The translations under genes and the position numbers were made by a program. Shown one piece after another: positions 34,521 through 42,377 of a stretch of DNA of 64,000 bases. Below the pieces are notes generated by a model that had not been told where the DNA came from, ran no database searches, and saw only the letters and a program-made list of their open reading frames with translations. Source of the stretch: Pseudarthrobacter polychromogenes (GTDB lineage: Bacteria > Actinomycetota > Actinomycetes > Actinomycetales > Micrococcaceae); NCBI RefSeq assembly GCF_014644495.1, contig NZ_BMKU01000001.1, forward strand, positions 124,001 to 188,000. The letters are read 5' to 3'. The stretch's first letter is position 1; the number at the start of each line of letters is the position of its first letter.

Positions 34521-36077
34521 TCATGGGCTGACCAGCGTCTCGGCCATGCAGGCGACGAGGTCGCGGGCGGCGGGCGGGGTGACGGCGTTGCCGGCCATCT
34601 TGACCTGTTCGCGTTTGTTGCCGAGCATGATGTATTCCTTCGGAAAGGCCATGCCTGCCTTGATCTCGTGGGGCTCCAGCATCCGGAATTCGCAGTCGTC
34701 GATGTCCGGGACCTTCCACTCGGCCAGGCCGTGGTGCAGCCCGTTGGCGGCGAAGGTGTCGAGCGGCTGCCCGACGTCCTTTGGCGCGTTGGTCCCGCGG
34801 AGTGTTGTGATCATCGCGAAGCGGTCGACGGTGGTGATGGTGGGGATGGCCTTGGAAGTCGGTTGCATCTGGCCGTTGCCGTAGTACTCCATGAGCATGT
34901 GATGGCCTGGCTGTGTGATCAGCGACTGGTGGCCGGCGGTGGTGAGCGTGCGCATGACCTCACCCGCCGGAGTGGACATCTCGGCCCCGGAACCGCGACT
35001 TGAGTTGTTCCGCATAAGCAGCGGCGGAACGAGCAGCCCCGTCTCGTTCCGGGTGGTCTGGGTCCGCATGGCATCCGCTGCCAGCTGTGCCTGCTTGCCC
35101 TCGCGGCCCTCCACAGGGACCAGCAGTGACCGTGTGTAGGCCGTTGTCTGGGTCTGGAAAGGCTCGGCGTTGACGGCGCTGATGATCTGCGAGCCGCGGA
35201 CTGAGTCGATGGATACCGGCTCCTGCCCGTACTTGGCGAGGCCAGCGATGATCCTGGCCATGGTCTTCGGCGCGAGTGGCCGTTTTCGGTCGCCGATGCG
35301 CTCCCCGCGAAGGGTCCAGTCGATGGCGTGGGAGGCAGGCAACCAACCGGGCTCTACGATCTGGTTGCGGCAGGAGGCGTGGGGGCAGCGGTAAACGTAC
35401 TGGGCGCGGTAGCGGCCCCACTGCTCGGTCTTCTTGAAGACCTGCATGGCGTCGACAACCTGGTCGCAGCTGGAGCAGTAGGCCTTGGGCCGGAAGTACT
35501 TCTCCGTGTCCGGCGTCTTGTTGCCTTTGAGCCAGAAGAGGACGTACATGCGGTCGCGGGACTGCGGCGCGGGGAGCCCTCCGTGCTGGGCGTGCATGCT
35601 GTTGAGGTACTGGATCTTGTGCTCGTAGCCGAGGGACTTCATGGCCATCAGCCAGGCGTCGAACATGACCCATTTTGCGGCGTCGACGACGTTCTCGGTG
35701 ATGATGGCGCGGTAGCGGTGGACTTCTGCGAAGCGGGGCACGTCCCACATGGTGGCGCGGGACCGGTCTGCGGCCTCGTCGGGGAGGGTGTCGCCGAACA
35801 GGTCGGCCTGGTTGGTGACGCGCTTGCGGCCCTTGGCCACGGAGTGGTTCGTGCATTCCGGGGAGGCCCAGAGGATGTCCGAAGTGGCGATGTAGCGCGG
35901 GTCCGTCTCTTTGATGTCGGCCTGGACGTGGACGGTGTCCGGGTGGTTGGCGTTGTGCGACTCGAGGGCCTTGTCCCAGTGGTTGAGGGCGGTGCGGACG
36001 GTGATCCCTGGGAGCGACGTCGCTCCGGTGCTGGATCCGCCGGCGCCGCAGAACATGTCCGTCATGGTCAGGCTCAT
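34521..36077 (-). CDS. DNA (cytosine-5) methyltransferase
   Basis: 518 residues. C5-MTase motifs: I (MFCGAGGSSTGA, residue ~8), IV with catalytic Cys but as SPECTNHS instead of PPCQ, VI (ITENVVDAAKW), VIII (QSRDRMYVLFW) and X (MAGNAVTPPAARDLV). Between VIII and IX lies a Zn-ribbon (CSSCDQVVD ... CPHASC) as target-recognition region. No restriction partner is nearby, so it probably protects phage DNA. Coupled to the HTH gene upstream by ATGA. Confidence 0.85.
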   Translation of the reverse strand: MSLTMTDMFCGAGGSSTGATSLPGITVRTALNHWDKALESHNANHPDTVHVQADIKETDPRYIATSDILWASPECTNHSVAKGRKRVTNQADLFGDTLPDEAADRSRATMWDVPRFAEVHRYRAIITENVVDAAKWVMFDAWLMAMKSLGYEHKIQYLNSMHAQHGGLPAPQSRDRMYVLFWLKGNKTPDTEKYFRPKAYCSSCDQVVDAMQVFKKTEQWGRYRAQYVYRCPHASCRNQIVEPGWLPASHAIDWTLRGERIGDRKRPLAPKTMARIIAGLAKYGQEPVSIDSVRGSQIISAVNAEPFQTQTTAYTRSLLVPVEGREGKQAQLAADAMRTQTTRNETGLLVPPLLMRNNSSRGSGAEMSTPAGEVMRTLTTAGHQSLITQPGHHMLMEYYGNGQMQPTSKAIPTITTVDRFAMITTLRGTNAPKDVGQPLDTFAANGLHHGLAEWKVPDIDDCEFRMLEPHEIKAGMAFPKEYIMLGNKREQVKMAGNAVTPPAARDLVACMAETLVSP

Positions 36078-36292
36078 GTTGTGAGTCCTTTCGTGAGTTG
36101 GGTGTATCGGTTGAGGGCCCGGAAGTCGCCGCCCTCTTGGTAGGTCCAGCCTTTGCCGGGGAAGTGTTTGCGGATGGTTTCGCGGGCGAGGCCGGTGGTG
36201 CGGCAGACTTCGCGCTGGGATGCACCGTCGTTGAGGAGGTCGGCTGCCTGGTTGAGGAGTTCCTGGCTGGGCGGCCGTTTGAGCTTCTTCAT
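36074..36292 (-). CDS. Small HTH protein
   Basis: 72 residues from ATG 36292 (ATGA overlap with upstream stop). LLNDGASQREVCRTTGLARETIRKH is a clear HTH, followed by FPGKGWTYQEGGDFRAL, similar to the end of the 32406 protein. Likely DNA-binding partner or regulator of the methyltransferase operon. Confidence 0.65.
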   Translation of the reverse strand: MKKLKRPPSQELLNQAADLLNDGASQREVCRTTGLARETIRKHFPGKGWTYQEGGDFRALNRYTQLTKGLTT

Positions 36293-36420
36293 TTGGTGCA
36301 TCCGCGGCATTCGCCGGTGGAGTTCAGCGGCCCCTCGCAGGACGAGCACGTAGGGACTGTTGTGGCTTTGCGGGGTGCGGTGAGTGCGGGCTTAGGCGGT
36401 TTTAGGGCGAGGGTCTTCAC
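36289..36420 (-). CDS. Small Zn-knuckle protein
   Basis: 43 residues from GTG 36420, GTGA overlap with the nrdH stop. A basic Pro/Ala-rich N-terminus and CSSCEGPLNSTGECRGC, a four-Cys zinc site. Typical actinophage micro-gene; function unknown. Confidence 0.55.
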   Translation of the reverse strand: MKTLALKPPKPALTAPRKATTVPTCSSCEGPLNSTGECRGCTK

Positions 36421-36734
36421 GAGGCGGCCTCCAGCGCCGTCTCGTCGCGGTGGGTGATGTGCTTGCGGATGTTGTGGGGCTGCAGGCCGGACCAGTGTTT
36501 CTCCCCGTCTGGTGCGGAGACGACGACGGTGGGCGCCTGGCGGTAGCCGAGCGTCTCGGTCACGTACGCGAAGGCTGCCTGGTCGGTCTCCATGTCCACC
36601 TCGGTGTAGGTGACGCCAGCCTTGTCGAGGAGGTCTTTCGTTTTGCCGCAGCCCCAGCATTCGGACTTGGTGTAGACGGTCACGGCGACGCCGTCGCGGG
36701 CTTCGATGCGGGGCTGGATTTCGGTGATGGTCAA
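36417..36734 (-). CDS. nrdH: NrdH-like glutaredoxin
   Basis: 105 residues. Thioredoxin fold with redox motif CWGC (VYTKSECWGCGKTKDLL, ~residue 25), cis-Pro in RQAPTVVV and a C-terminal WSGLQPHNIRKH like NrdH. It would supply electrons to ribonucleotide reductase during phage DNA synthesis. No nrdEF in the window, so it must use the host enzyme. Confidence 0.85.
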   Translation of the reverse strand: MTITEIQPRIEARDGVAVTVYTKSECWGCGKTKDLLDKAGVTYTEVDMETDQAAFAYVTETLGYRQAPTVVVSAPDGEKHWSGLQPHNIRKHITHRDETALEAAS

Positions 36735-36762
36735 GGGTTTCTCCTACTGGTAGTGGTTGCGA

Positions 36763-36793
36763 ACGCCTGCCACTCGTTTCTGAGGGCAGGCGT
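36763..36793 (-). terminator. Hairpin after ssb
   Basis: 9-bp perfect stem ACGCCTGCC/GGCAGGCGT with a 13-base loop in the 76-base gap between ssb and nrdH. No U-tract; may be an attenuator within the early region. Confidence 0.5.
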
Positions 36794-36810
36794 CCGCGGG
36801 GTGATTGTTG

Positions 36811-37272
36811 TCAGAAAGGGGGTTCCGTGTCGGTGGTGGTGCCGCCCCAGGCGCTGCTGGTGTCGGCTGCCTGGCCGCCGCCCCAGCTACCGCCGCCGCT
36901 GGAGGCTTGGCTGCTGCTCTGCTTCCTTGGGCCCGCCCAGCGGAGATCAGGGCCGAGGCTGCTTACCTCGATCTCCTGCACCGTGCGCTGCTGCCCCTCC
37001 TTGGTTTCATAAGAGCGGGAGGTCACTTCGCCGTAGGCGATGACTGCCTGCCCCTTCTGTAGGGTCTCGGCCACGTTCTCAGCCAGATCCCGCCAGGCGG
37101 AGCAGCGGAAGAAGTTGGCCGGCTTGTCCTTCCACTCGTTGCTGTTCTTGTCGAAGACCCGGGCGTTCTGGGCGATGGTGAAGTTCGCCACGGCCGCGCC
37201 GGATGGAGTAAAGCGGAGTTCGACGTCGTTGACGAGACGCCCAAGGATTGTGATGTTCAGTTCGCCTGCCAT
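36811..37272 (-). CDS. ssb: Single-stranded DNA-binding protein
   Basis: 153 residues from ATG 37272. OB-fold with NITILGRLVNDVELRFTPSG, FFRCSAWRDLAENVAETL and YGEVTSRSYETKEG, then a Gly/Ser-rich linker and the acidic C-terminal tip DTEPPF, which docks partners. Part of the recombination module with RecT and the exonucleases. Confidence 0.88.
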   Translation of the reverse strand: MAGELNITILGRLVNDVELRFTPSGAAVANFTIAQNARVFDKNSNEWKDKPANFFRCSAWRDLAENVAETLQKGQAVIAYGEVTSRSYETKEGQQRTVQEIEVSSLGPDLRWAGPRKQSSSQASSGGGSWGGGQAADTSSAWGGTTTDTEPPF

Positions 37273-37274
37273 GA

Positions 37275-37988
37275 CTACGCTGCTTTCTGCTGGGTTTGGA
37301 TGGGCCATTCACCGTTGACGACGGCCGCGGGGTCTTTCCTTCGGAAGTACTCCTGGAGGGAGGCGCACTGCTCGGCCCGCCACCGGACCTGCCATCCGTG
37401 AAGGGTGGCCGCTGGCACGGCCAGAGCGGGGTATGCATCCGGGAGGCGCCGGGCAATCTGCATGGCCGCCAGGACATCCGCCTCCGCGTTATGCGCGTTC
37501 TCCAGCTGGACGCCGTAGACGCCGGCTACATCGACGAGCTTTCGCGATCCTCGGCGGAACTTGTCCGCTTGCTTGTCGATCACGAACGGATCGATCACGG
37601 GGAAGCTCATATCGAGAGGCGCCTCCTCGTAGCGAATGAGCTCCTGCTGAAAGAGGGTCAGGTCATACGCTGCGTTGAACGCCACGAGTGCCATGTCCGG
37701 ATGTTCGGAGGCGAACGCTTGGATCACAGCGCGGATCTGGGGGAGCGCTTCCTCCGGGTTCTCCCCATGGGCGATGACCACCTCAGTGGTTACGCCGTGG
37801 ACGCTGGCTGCTTCCTCCGGGATCTCAATGCCCGGGTTGATCAGCCAGCTGTGCCGCTGGGAAGGAGCTTCCGGGGATGCCTTGATGACGATGGAGCAGG
37901 TGACAATGCGGTCTTCGAAGACGTTGACTCCGGTGGTCTCGAGGTCAAAGCCAAGCAACGGACCCTCGTGGTAGGCGCCGCCCGTCAC
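37275..37988 (-). CDS. DnaQ-like 3'-5' exonuclease
   Basis: 237 residues from GTG 37988 (GTGA overlap with recT stop). DEDDh signature: FDLETTG (motif I), FNAAYDLTLF (motif II), ENAHNAEADVLAAM (motif III with His-x4-Asp). Acts as a proofreading-type or recombination exonuclease. Two bases upstream of ssb. Confidence 0.82.
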   Translation of the reverse strand: MTGGAYHEGPLLGFDLETTGVNVFEDRIVTCSIVIKASPEAPSQRHSWLINPGIEIPEEAASVHGVTTEVVIAHGENPEEALPQIRAVIQAFASEHPDMALVAFNAAYDLTLFQQELIRYEEAPLDMSFPVIDPFVIDKQADKFRRGSRKLVDVAGVYGVQLENAHNAEADVLAAMQIARRLPDAYPALAVPAATLHGWQVRWRAEQCASLQEYFRRKDPAAVVNGEWPIQTQQKAA

Positions 37989-38965
37989 TGGGCACCTGCC
38001 TGCGCGAGGCCCCACTGGGCGTCGACGTCGGGAAGGACGCCGTCAGCGTCGGCCGGGGGAGTCTCGGCCTCCTCAATGAACCGCGAGGCCTCGGCTTTGG
38101 TGAGTTCCTTGGAAGAGTTGAGGGTGCGGCCGGTGAACTGGGAGAGTTCGGCCAGGCCGGACTCGCGGTCGTTGGCGCCGAGCTTTCCGAGGATGACGTG
38201 GATCTTGGTGAGCTGCGCCGACGTCGCCACGGGCTCACCCGGCGTTTCCACCGGTTCGGGGGTGACCTCGTCCTGGGGTGCCTCGTGCACGACCTCTGGC
38301 AGGTCGGGTGCGGGCGCCTTGGCACGGGTGACGGTGCGCTTCGCCTTCGGCTCGGCAGCCGGGGCGGCCCCGGGGGTCTGCTCGCCGAGGTCGTCCAGCT
38401 CCACCTCTTCCACGGAGGTCGCGGCGATGCCGGTGAGGACGTCGGGGGCGATGACGCGGCAGATCTCGGCCTGGCACTTGGCGGTGAGCATGCCGATGGG
38501 GTCCGTCTGGTACTTCTTGTTCGACGTGTAGCCGGCCTTCTGTGCGCGGGCGATGGTCCACTCAACACGGGTGAACGTGGTTTCGCCCTTGCGGCGGCCT
38601 TCGTAGATGACGCGCTGCTCTGTCGCTTCGATGCGGCGGATGGTGTGGCCTGCCTGCATGACGAGGGCTGCCATGGTCCGGGCGTACATGGACGGCCGGC
38701 CGGAGACGACAAAGATGTTCGCCAGCGCGTTCATGGGGTCGAGGCCGAGGGACTTACCCGCGAGGATGGCAGCCGCGGCGGCTTCGGGCTTGCCCCGGAA
38801 GGACTGGGGGACGAACTCGGTGCTGCAGAGGGCGGTGCCGAGCTGGTGGGCTGCGGCGAGTTCCTGCGCCCATTCCATGAGGGACACGGTCGCGGCCGTT
38901 GCGGGCAGGGCGTTGGCGTTGAACGCGGCCATCGGGGCCGCCTGCGGGATAGCTACTTCGGACAT
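37985..38965 (-). CDS. recT: RecT-family ssDNA-annealing recombinase
   Basis: 326 residues from ATG 38965. RecT core: FRGKPEAAAAAILAGKSLGL, NIFVVSGRPSMYARTMAALV, GYTSNKKYQTDPIGML and KCQAEICRVIAPD. The Ala/Pro/Glu-rich C-terminal third is disordered. It anneals complementary single strands made by the exonuclease encoded upstream. Confidence 0.85.
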   Translation of the reverse strand: MSEVAIPQAAPMAAFNANALPATAATVSLMEWAQELAAAHQLGTALCSTEFVPQSFRGKPEAAAAAILAGKSLGLDPMNALANIFVVSGRPSMYARTMAALVMQAGHTIRRIEATEQRVIYEGRRKGETTFTRVEWTIARAQKAGYTSNKKYQTDPIGMLTAKCQAEICRVIAPDVLTGIAATSVEEVELDDLGEQTPGAAPAAEPKAKRTVTRAKAPAPDLPEVVHEAPQDEVTPEPVETPGEPVATSAQLTKIHVILGKLGANDRESGLAELSQFTGRTLNSSKELTKAEASRFIEEAETPPADADGVLPDVDAQWGLAQAGAQ

Positions 38966-38966
38966 T

Positions 38967-39812
38967 TCAGGCTGCTTTCTGTTCGGTGGTGACCGGGGCG
39001 CCAACGATGGCTTCCCGGAGCTTGGTGGTCTTGTGCGTGTAGGCGGCAGCAAGGAACATCGCGTAGTGGCCGCGCATCTCGTCGCGGTTCCTCGCCAGCG
39101 GGTAGAGGGTTGTGCCGAGTGGCGCGTCGCCGTAGCGGGCGTTCTCCCCGTCACGATCCATGGGCGTCACATGGGCGACATAGGTGGCCACGATCTCGGG
39201 GAGTGGCTGCTCATTGCCGTCCTCGTCCATATAGAACTCGGCCAGGGAGTAGGCGGCGCACTGCAGCCCGGTCTCGCCGTAGACGTACTTGGAGGTCTTG
39301 AGGTCGATCATGACGGGCTTGCCGTCGTTGAGCAGGGGAGAGGTGCCGATCATGTCGAACTTGCCCGCGTACCAGTCCTTGCGGCTCGCGCACGGCCGCT
39401 CCATGAGGAGGGGCGTGATCTGGAACTGGTCGAGGAAGGCCGCGTAGCCCTCGACGTATCCGACCAGGTCGTCCGGGACGTCGTCGACGGTGCCGGTGGT
39501 GGCCAGCGCTTCGGCGAAGTCGTGCACGGCTGTACCGCGTACCCCGGCCTCGTCACGGACCTTGGCAGGGATACCTGCGAGTTCGCGGACCATGTCGACG
39601 TCGTCACGGTTCCGGAGGGATTCGATCTCTGCCGGGTTCGCCTCGACGTATTCGGCGACGGTCTTCCCGGACCAGTAGATGAGTGCCGGCTTCGGGATGC
39701 CGCCGTTGAGGATGGTGGTCACACCGGTCACGGGCAGGCCGTCCAACTTATAGCGGTGGCCGTTGTGGGTGAAGGTGAGGCCCTTGACTGGGGTCTTGGT
39801 CTTGGTGGTCAT
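38967..39812 (-). CDS. RecB/Cas4-like exonuclease, RecE analogue
   Basis: 281 residues. PD-(D/E)XK nuclease: GTAVHDFAEAL, KFDMIGTSPLLNDGKPVMID and LKTSK, with QCAAYSLAEF (QxxxY motif), matching the RecB-type exonucleases that partner RecT in actinophages. One base upstream of recT. Confidence 0.8.
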   Translation of the reverse strand: MTTKTKTPVKGLTFTHNGHRYKLDGLPVTGVTTILNGGIPKPALIYWSGKTVAEYVEANPAEIESLRNRDDVDMVRELAGIPAKVRDEAGVRGTAVHDFAEALATTGTVDDVPDDLVGYVEGYAAFLDQFQITPLLMERPCASRKDWYAGKFDMIGTSPLLNDGKPVMIDLKTSKYVYGETGLQCAAYSLAEFYMDEDGNEQPLPEIVATYVAHVTPMDRDGENARYGDAPLGTTLYPLARNRDEMRGHYAMFLAAAYTHKTTKLREAIVGAPVTTEQKAA

Positions 39813-39907
39813 TGCGTTTCCCTTTGCTGGTCGATGTCGTCGCAGGTGCAGTCGGTGCAGGTGTGGTGGCCTTGCGGGCAGAGCCCGTGGCCGCGGCAGT
39901 CACACAT
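39809..39907 (-). CDS. Cys-rich micro-protein
   Basis: 32 residues with six Cys (MCDCRGHGLCPQGHHTCTDC...). ATG 39907 overlaps the previous gene's end and its TGA overlaps the exonuclease start (ATGA), so coupling supports a real gene. Function unknown. Confidence 0.5.
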   Translation of the reverse strand: MCDCRGHGLCPQGHHTCTDCTCDDIDQQRETQ

Positions 39908-40031
39908 CGCAGTCGCCGGTGGGGCACGCTCCGGGCCGGTGGGCGAGATGCAGGTCCGCTTGGTCGTTGCGGATGGCCCAGGGGATGAACGTGGCGGCCA
40001 TGACTGCTCCGGCGAGGAGTGCGGCGATCAT
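39900..40031 (-). CDS. Small membrane-anchored protein
   Basis: 43 residues from ATG 40031, ATGA overlap with the upstream stop. N-terminal hydrophobic helix (IAALLAGAVMAATFIPWAI), then a short tail with two Cys. Early-operon micro-gene; function unknown. Confidence 0.5.
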   Translation of the reverse strand: MIAALLAGAVMAATFIPWAIRNDQADLHLAHRPGACPTGDCDV

Positions 40032-40393
40032 GCTGCCAACTCCCAGTGGTTGCGGAATCCGCTGATGATGTCGTCGATGGCGGTGATGAGCTGGCCTTCG
40101 AGGTACTCGGCGAGTTCGGGGCCGTTGTCCCATGTGCCGGAGGCGTTGTGGTGGTGGTCCTCGTGCCGCCCTTGTTCAAGTGCCGCTAGTTCGTCCAGCC
40201 AGTTCAAAGCGTTTTCGACGTCAGACGGAAGGATGAATATCTCGAGTGCTCCAGTGATCCGACAGGCGAGGCGTTCTGCGTCCTGGTCCGCGTTGGCGAC
40301 GGTCTCGTGGTAGCTGACGATCATGTGTCGGGCGATGGCTGCGGCCTGCTGCTTGGTGAAGAAGTAGCTACTGGTAAGATTGGTGCTGTTCAT
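40028..40393 (-). CDS. First gene of the recombination operon, unknown
   Basis: 121 residues, helical (KQQAAAIARHMIVSYHETVA), with LEGQLITAIDDIISGF near the end. It is the first gene behind the promoter/operator at 40474-40514, followed by four to five overlapping genes leading to recT. No domain recognised. Confidence 0.6.
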   Translation of the reverse strand: MNSTNLTSSYFFTKQQAAAIARHMIVSYHETVANADQDAERLACRITGALEIFILPSDVENALNWLDELAALEQGRHEDHHHNASGTWDNGPELAEYLEGQLITAIDDIISGFRNHWELAA

Positions 40394-40473
40394 CGCAGGA
40401 TTCCTTTTCGTGGTTGCGGTGGGCGTGAGGTCCGTGGGTTGCAGCCCGCGGGCCTCTTTTTGTTGATGGTTCT

Positions 40474-40514
40474 ACTGTAACTGCTACTCGCGACAAAAAC
40501 AACTACGAGTTGTT
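40474..40514 (-). promoter_or_regulatory. Leftward early promoter with 17-bp operator dyad
   Basis: On the minus strand TTGTTT (40502-40497), 17-base spacer, TACAGT (40479-40474). The -35 box lies inside the perfect dyad AACAACT-ACG-AGTTGTT (40498-40514), so a repressor bound there would block it. Confidence 0.65.
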
Positions 40515-40516
40515 TT

Positions 40517-40732
40517 TTATGCGACTTGAAGAGGCTGCTTATCCCTCACCTTGTACGCCCACTGCACCGACGAACCAAGCACGGCCGCGACCTCCGGGCC
40601 ACGGCAGCCGGCATCGAACGCGGCACGCACAGCCTCCCGCTTCCTGTCCTGGGCAGCGGCCGCCGCCGTCTCAGCCTCAACCGCGGCCGTGTGTGCCTCG
40701 GCCAGCTCCTTCAAAGCCTTGTCCTTCTTCAC
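40517..40732 (-). CDS. Small HTH protein
   Basis: 71 residues: a charged Ala-rich helix (AEAHTAAVEAETAAAAAQ) and a C-terminal HTH (AFDAGCRGPEVAAVLGSSVQ). Likely small DNA-binding regulator; overlaps the preceding gene by four bases. Confidence 0.55.
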   Translation of the reverse strand: MKKDKALKELAEAHTAAVEAETAAAAAQDRKREAVRAAFDAGCRGPEVAAVLGSSVQWAYKVRDKQPLQVA

Positions 40733-40938
40733 TGGTTACTCCTTGTCGCCTGGTAGTAGTCGATTGCTTTCGGCGGGATCCGCCACGGGCTCGTCTTCCC
40801 GCCCGTCTTGTACGCGCCCCTGAGCGCCTGGGTCTGGCAGTGCTTCTTCACGGTCTGCTGCGGCTCTGCCAGCATGACTGCGACCTCAGGAACGGTGTAT
40901 GCGAGGCGGGGGAGTTCCTTAGTCTTAGGCGCCGGCAC
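40729..40938 (-). CDS. Excisionase-like winged HTH
   Basis: 69 residues from GTG 40938. LAYTVPEVAVMLAEPQQTVK then KTGGKTSPWRIPPKAIDYY is an HTH_17/MerR-like wing of excisionase type. In a prophage with a tyrosine integrase 3 kb away, this is the best Xis candidate, though a transcription factor is possible. Confidence 0.55.
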   Translation of the reverse strand: MPAPKTKELPRLAYTVPEVAVMLAEPQQTVKKHCQTQALRGAYKTGGKTSPWRIPPKAIDYYQATRSNQ

Positions 40939-41203
40939 GTGGCACACCCCGCCATGCGTGAAGGAACCCGCCATGCCGAGACTTCCGGCGGCTGGACGAG
41001 TAGTCCGCCTTCGTGATCAGGCCGCGCTTGGATGCCGTGCCGAAGACGCTGCCCCACTGGTTCTGATGCTTCGGCGGCTCCGGTACACCGCGCTCCCGCA
41101 GCGTGTCCGCCGTGAACGTCGCTCCGGTCTTCGCCAGGTCCTCAATCTCCTCCAGGGCTCGGACCTTCCATGGAACCTCCGGTTCAAGAACTGCTGCTTT
41201 CAT
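40925..41203 (-). CDS. Winged-helix-like phage protein
   Basis: 92 residues. VPWKVRALEEIEDLAKTGAT, FTADTLRERGVPEPPKHQNQ and VFGTASKRGLITKADY resemble a winged helix found in actinophage early genes. Possibly replication- or DNA-associated. Overlaps the excisionase-like gene by 14 bases. Confidence 0.6.
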   Translation of the reverse strand: MKAAVLEPEVPWKVRALEEIEDLAKTGATFTADTLRERGVPEPPKHQNQWGSVFGTASKRGLITKADYSSSRRKSRHGGFLHAWRGVPRAGA

Positions 41204-41394
41204 GACAGGTCCTCCTCGTCGATCGAGATAGTGCCGACCAAGAAGCGTTCACGGCGACCACGGGCACTGGCCTGCAGCTGCTCGATGTCCGCGGCTTCCT
41301 CTGCTGCTTCCCGGTCGGTGTAGACCTCTTCGCCGTTGATCTCAGGTTGGCCGGAAGCTTGGTTGTATTCCACCACCACGAATCCGATCTCCAT
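41200..41394 (-). CDS. Small acidic protein, unknown
   Basis: 64 residues from ATG 41394 (TGATG overlap). IGFVVVEYNQASGQPEINGE, then an acidic helix and a basic RGRRERF segment. No family recognised. Confidence 0.55.
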   Translation of the reverse strand: MEIGFVVVEYNQASGQPEINGEEVYTDREAAEEAADIEQLQASARGRRERFLVGTISIDEEDLS

Positions 41395-41702
41395 CAGCGC
41401 AGCCCCTTCATGAGCTTCTGCAGCTGGATTCGCTCGGCGTTGTCCGTGACGACGACGTCGGTGACGCCGTCCCACGCGCAGACCTCCAGCGCTTCGCGGC
41501 CGGTTGCGACTTCGATCACACCGCCGTTGATCGGCAGCGGTTCGATATGGCCGGCGCTGATGAACCCTGCGCCAGTGACGTAGTAGCCCTCGGTGCCGCC
41601 GATGGTGGCGACGCCGGAGCGCAGGCGGCCGAGTTTGGACGCGCCGTCGCGGAAGCCGGGCCAGTATCGGACGGGCGTTCCTTGCTGTAGTTCGGTGGTC
41701 AT
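41394..41702 (-). CDS. Beta-rich early protein, unknown
   Basis: 102 residues from ATG 41702. A small-barrel-like pattern (GTPVRYWPGFRDG ... RLRSGVATIGGTEGYYV) and a C-terminal helix. Coupled to both neighbours. Function unknown. Confidence 0.55.
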   Translation of the reverse strand: MTTELQQGTPVRYWPGFRDGASKLGRLRSGVATIGGTEGYYVTGAGFISAGHIEPLPINGGVIEVATGREALEVCAWDGVTDVVVTDNAERIQLQKLMKGLR

Positions 41703-41881
41703 TCGGTATTTTCCGTTTCTGTTGGTGTGGTGAGGGTCCAGCCCATGAGGGTTTCCAGCTCGAGTAGTGCGTTGTGGAGTTCGTCGGCGGTTGCCATCCC
41801 GCACCCGGTGTCCTCGATGAGGTCGCGGAGTTTCTGTGTGCGGGCGGGCGCTTGGGTGGGGGTTTGAGTGGCTGAGACCAT
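41699..41881 (-). CDS. Small helical protein, unknown
   Basis: 60 residues with a Thr/Ala-rich start and an amphipathic helix (ADELHNALLELETLMGW). Between the cro-like gene and the next early gene; no known family. Confidence 0.55.
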   Translation of the reverse strand: MVSATQTPTQAPARTQKLRDLIEDTGCGMATADELHNALLELETLMGWTLTTPTETENTE

Positions 41882-41902
41882 GGGCTGTTTTCCTCTGTGT
41901 GG

Positions 41903-42178
41903 TTATGCGGCTTGCGGGACGGGTTGGCGTTTGGTGCCTGCCGCGTTTGTCATCCTGGGCACGCGTGTGTCCTCGTGGCGTGTGAAGAGTTCGTCGACGT
42001 CGCGGCGGAGCCACTTGGCGATCTGTGTCGCCAGGTCTTCTGAGCAGCGGGTCATGGTGCCGGTTTCGAGTGCGGAGATGGCCGCTTGGGTGCAGTTGCA
42101 CAGCGAGGCGAGCTGGCGCTGTGAGTAGCCTTCCCGTTCGCGGCGCTTCTTCAGCGTGGCCGTGCTGATGGGCTTCAT
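41903..42178 (-). CDS. Cro/C1-type HTH regulator (lytic side)
   Basis: 91 residues from ATG 42178 with GGGGAGG five bases upstream. HTH_3 fold: LKKRREREGYSQRQLASLCN, then CTQAAISALETGTMTRCSED. It is divergent from the repressor at 42442 and heads the leftward early genes, the classic Cro position. It probably binds the inverted repeats in between. Confidence 0.75.
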   Translation of the reverse strand: MKPISTATLKKRREREGYSQRQLASLCNCTQAAISALETGTMTRCSEDLATQIAKWLRRDVDELFTRHEDTRVPRMTNAAGTKRQPVPQAA

Positions 42179-42269
42179 GTTGACCTCCCCCCGGAGTCTT
42201 GTTCTTGGGCGCCTCGTGGATGCGCGCCTCTTTGCGTCTGTCTTGGTGCTGCCTCTTTGGTACTCGTAC

Positions 42270-42332
42270 ATCTAACTACCTTTCTCGTTGGCGTGACAAG
42301 TGAAGCTTGCAGCAATTGTCTTTCACTTGTCA
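42270..42332 (-). promoter_or_regulatory. Leftward immunity promoter with paired operators
   Basis: TGACAAGTGAA (42294-42304) and TTCACTTGTCA (42322-42332) are a perfect 11-bp inverted repeat with a 17-base spacer. On the minus strand TTGTCA-N18-TTAGAT (-10 at 42275-42270) reads toward the cro-like gene, its -35 inside one arm. A consensus TTGACA lies in the other arm but lacks a -10 box. Confidence 0.6.
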
Positions 42333-42377
42333 AGACTGCGGCTGTTTTCTCCCGCGATTACTGGGCTTTAGACGGTT

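Noticed and set aside
33925-34719. Leftward ORF opposite the 33953 gene
   Set aside because: Serine/arginine-rich and starts inside the methyltransferase; the rightward protein has a clean TM and soluble domain.
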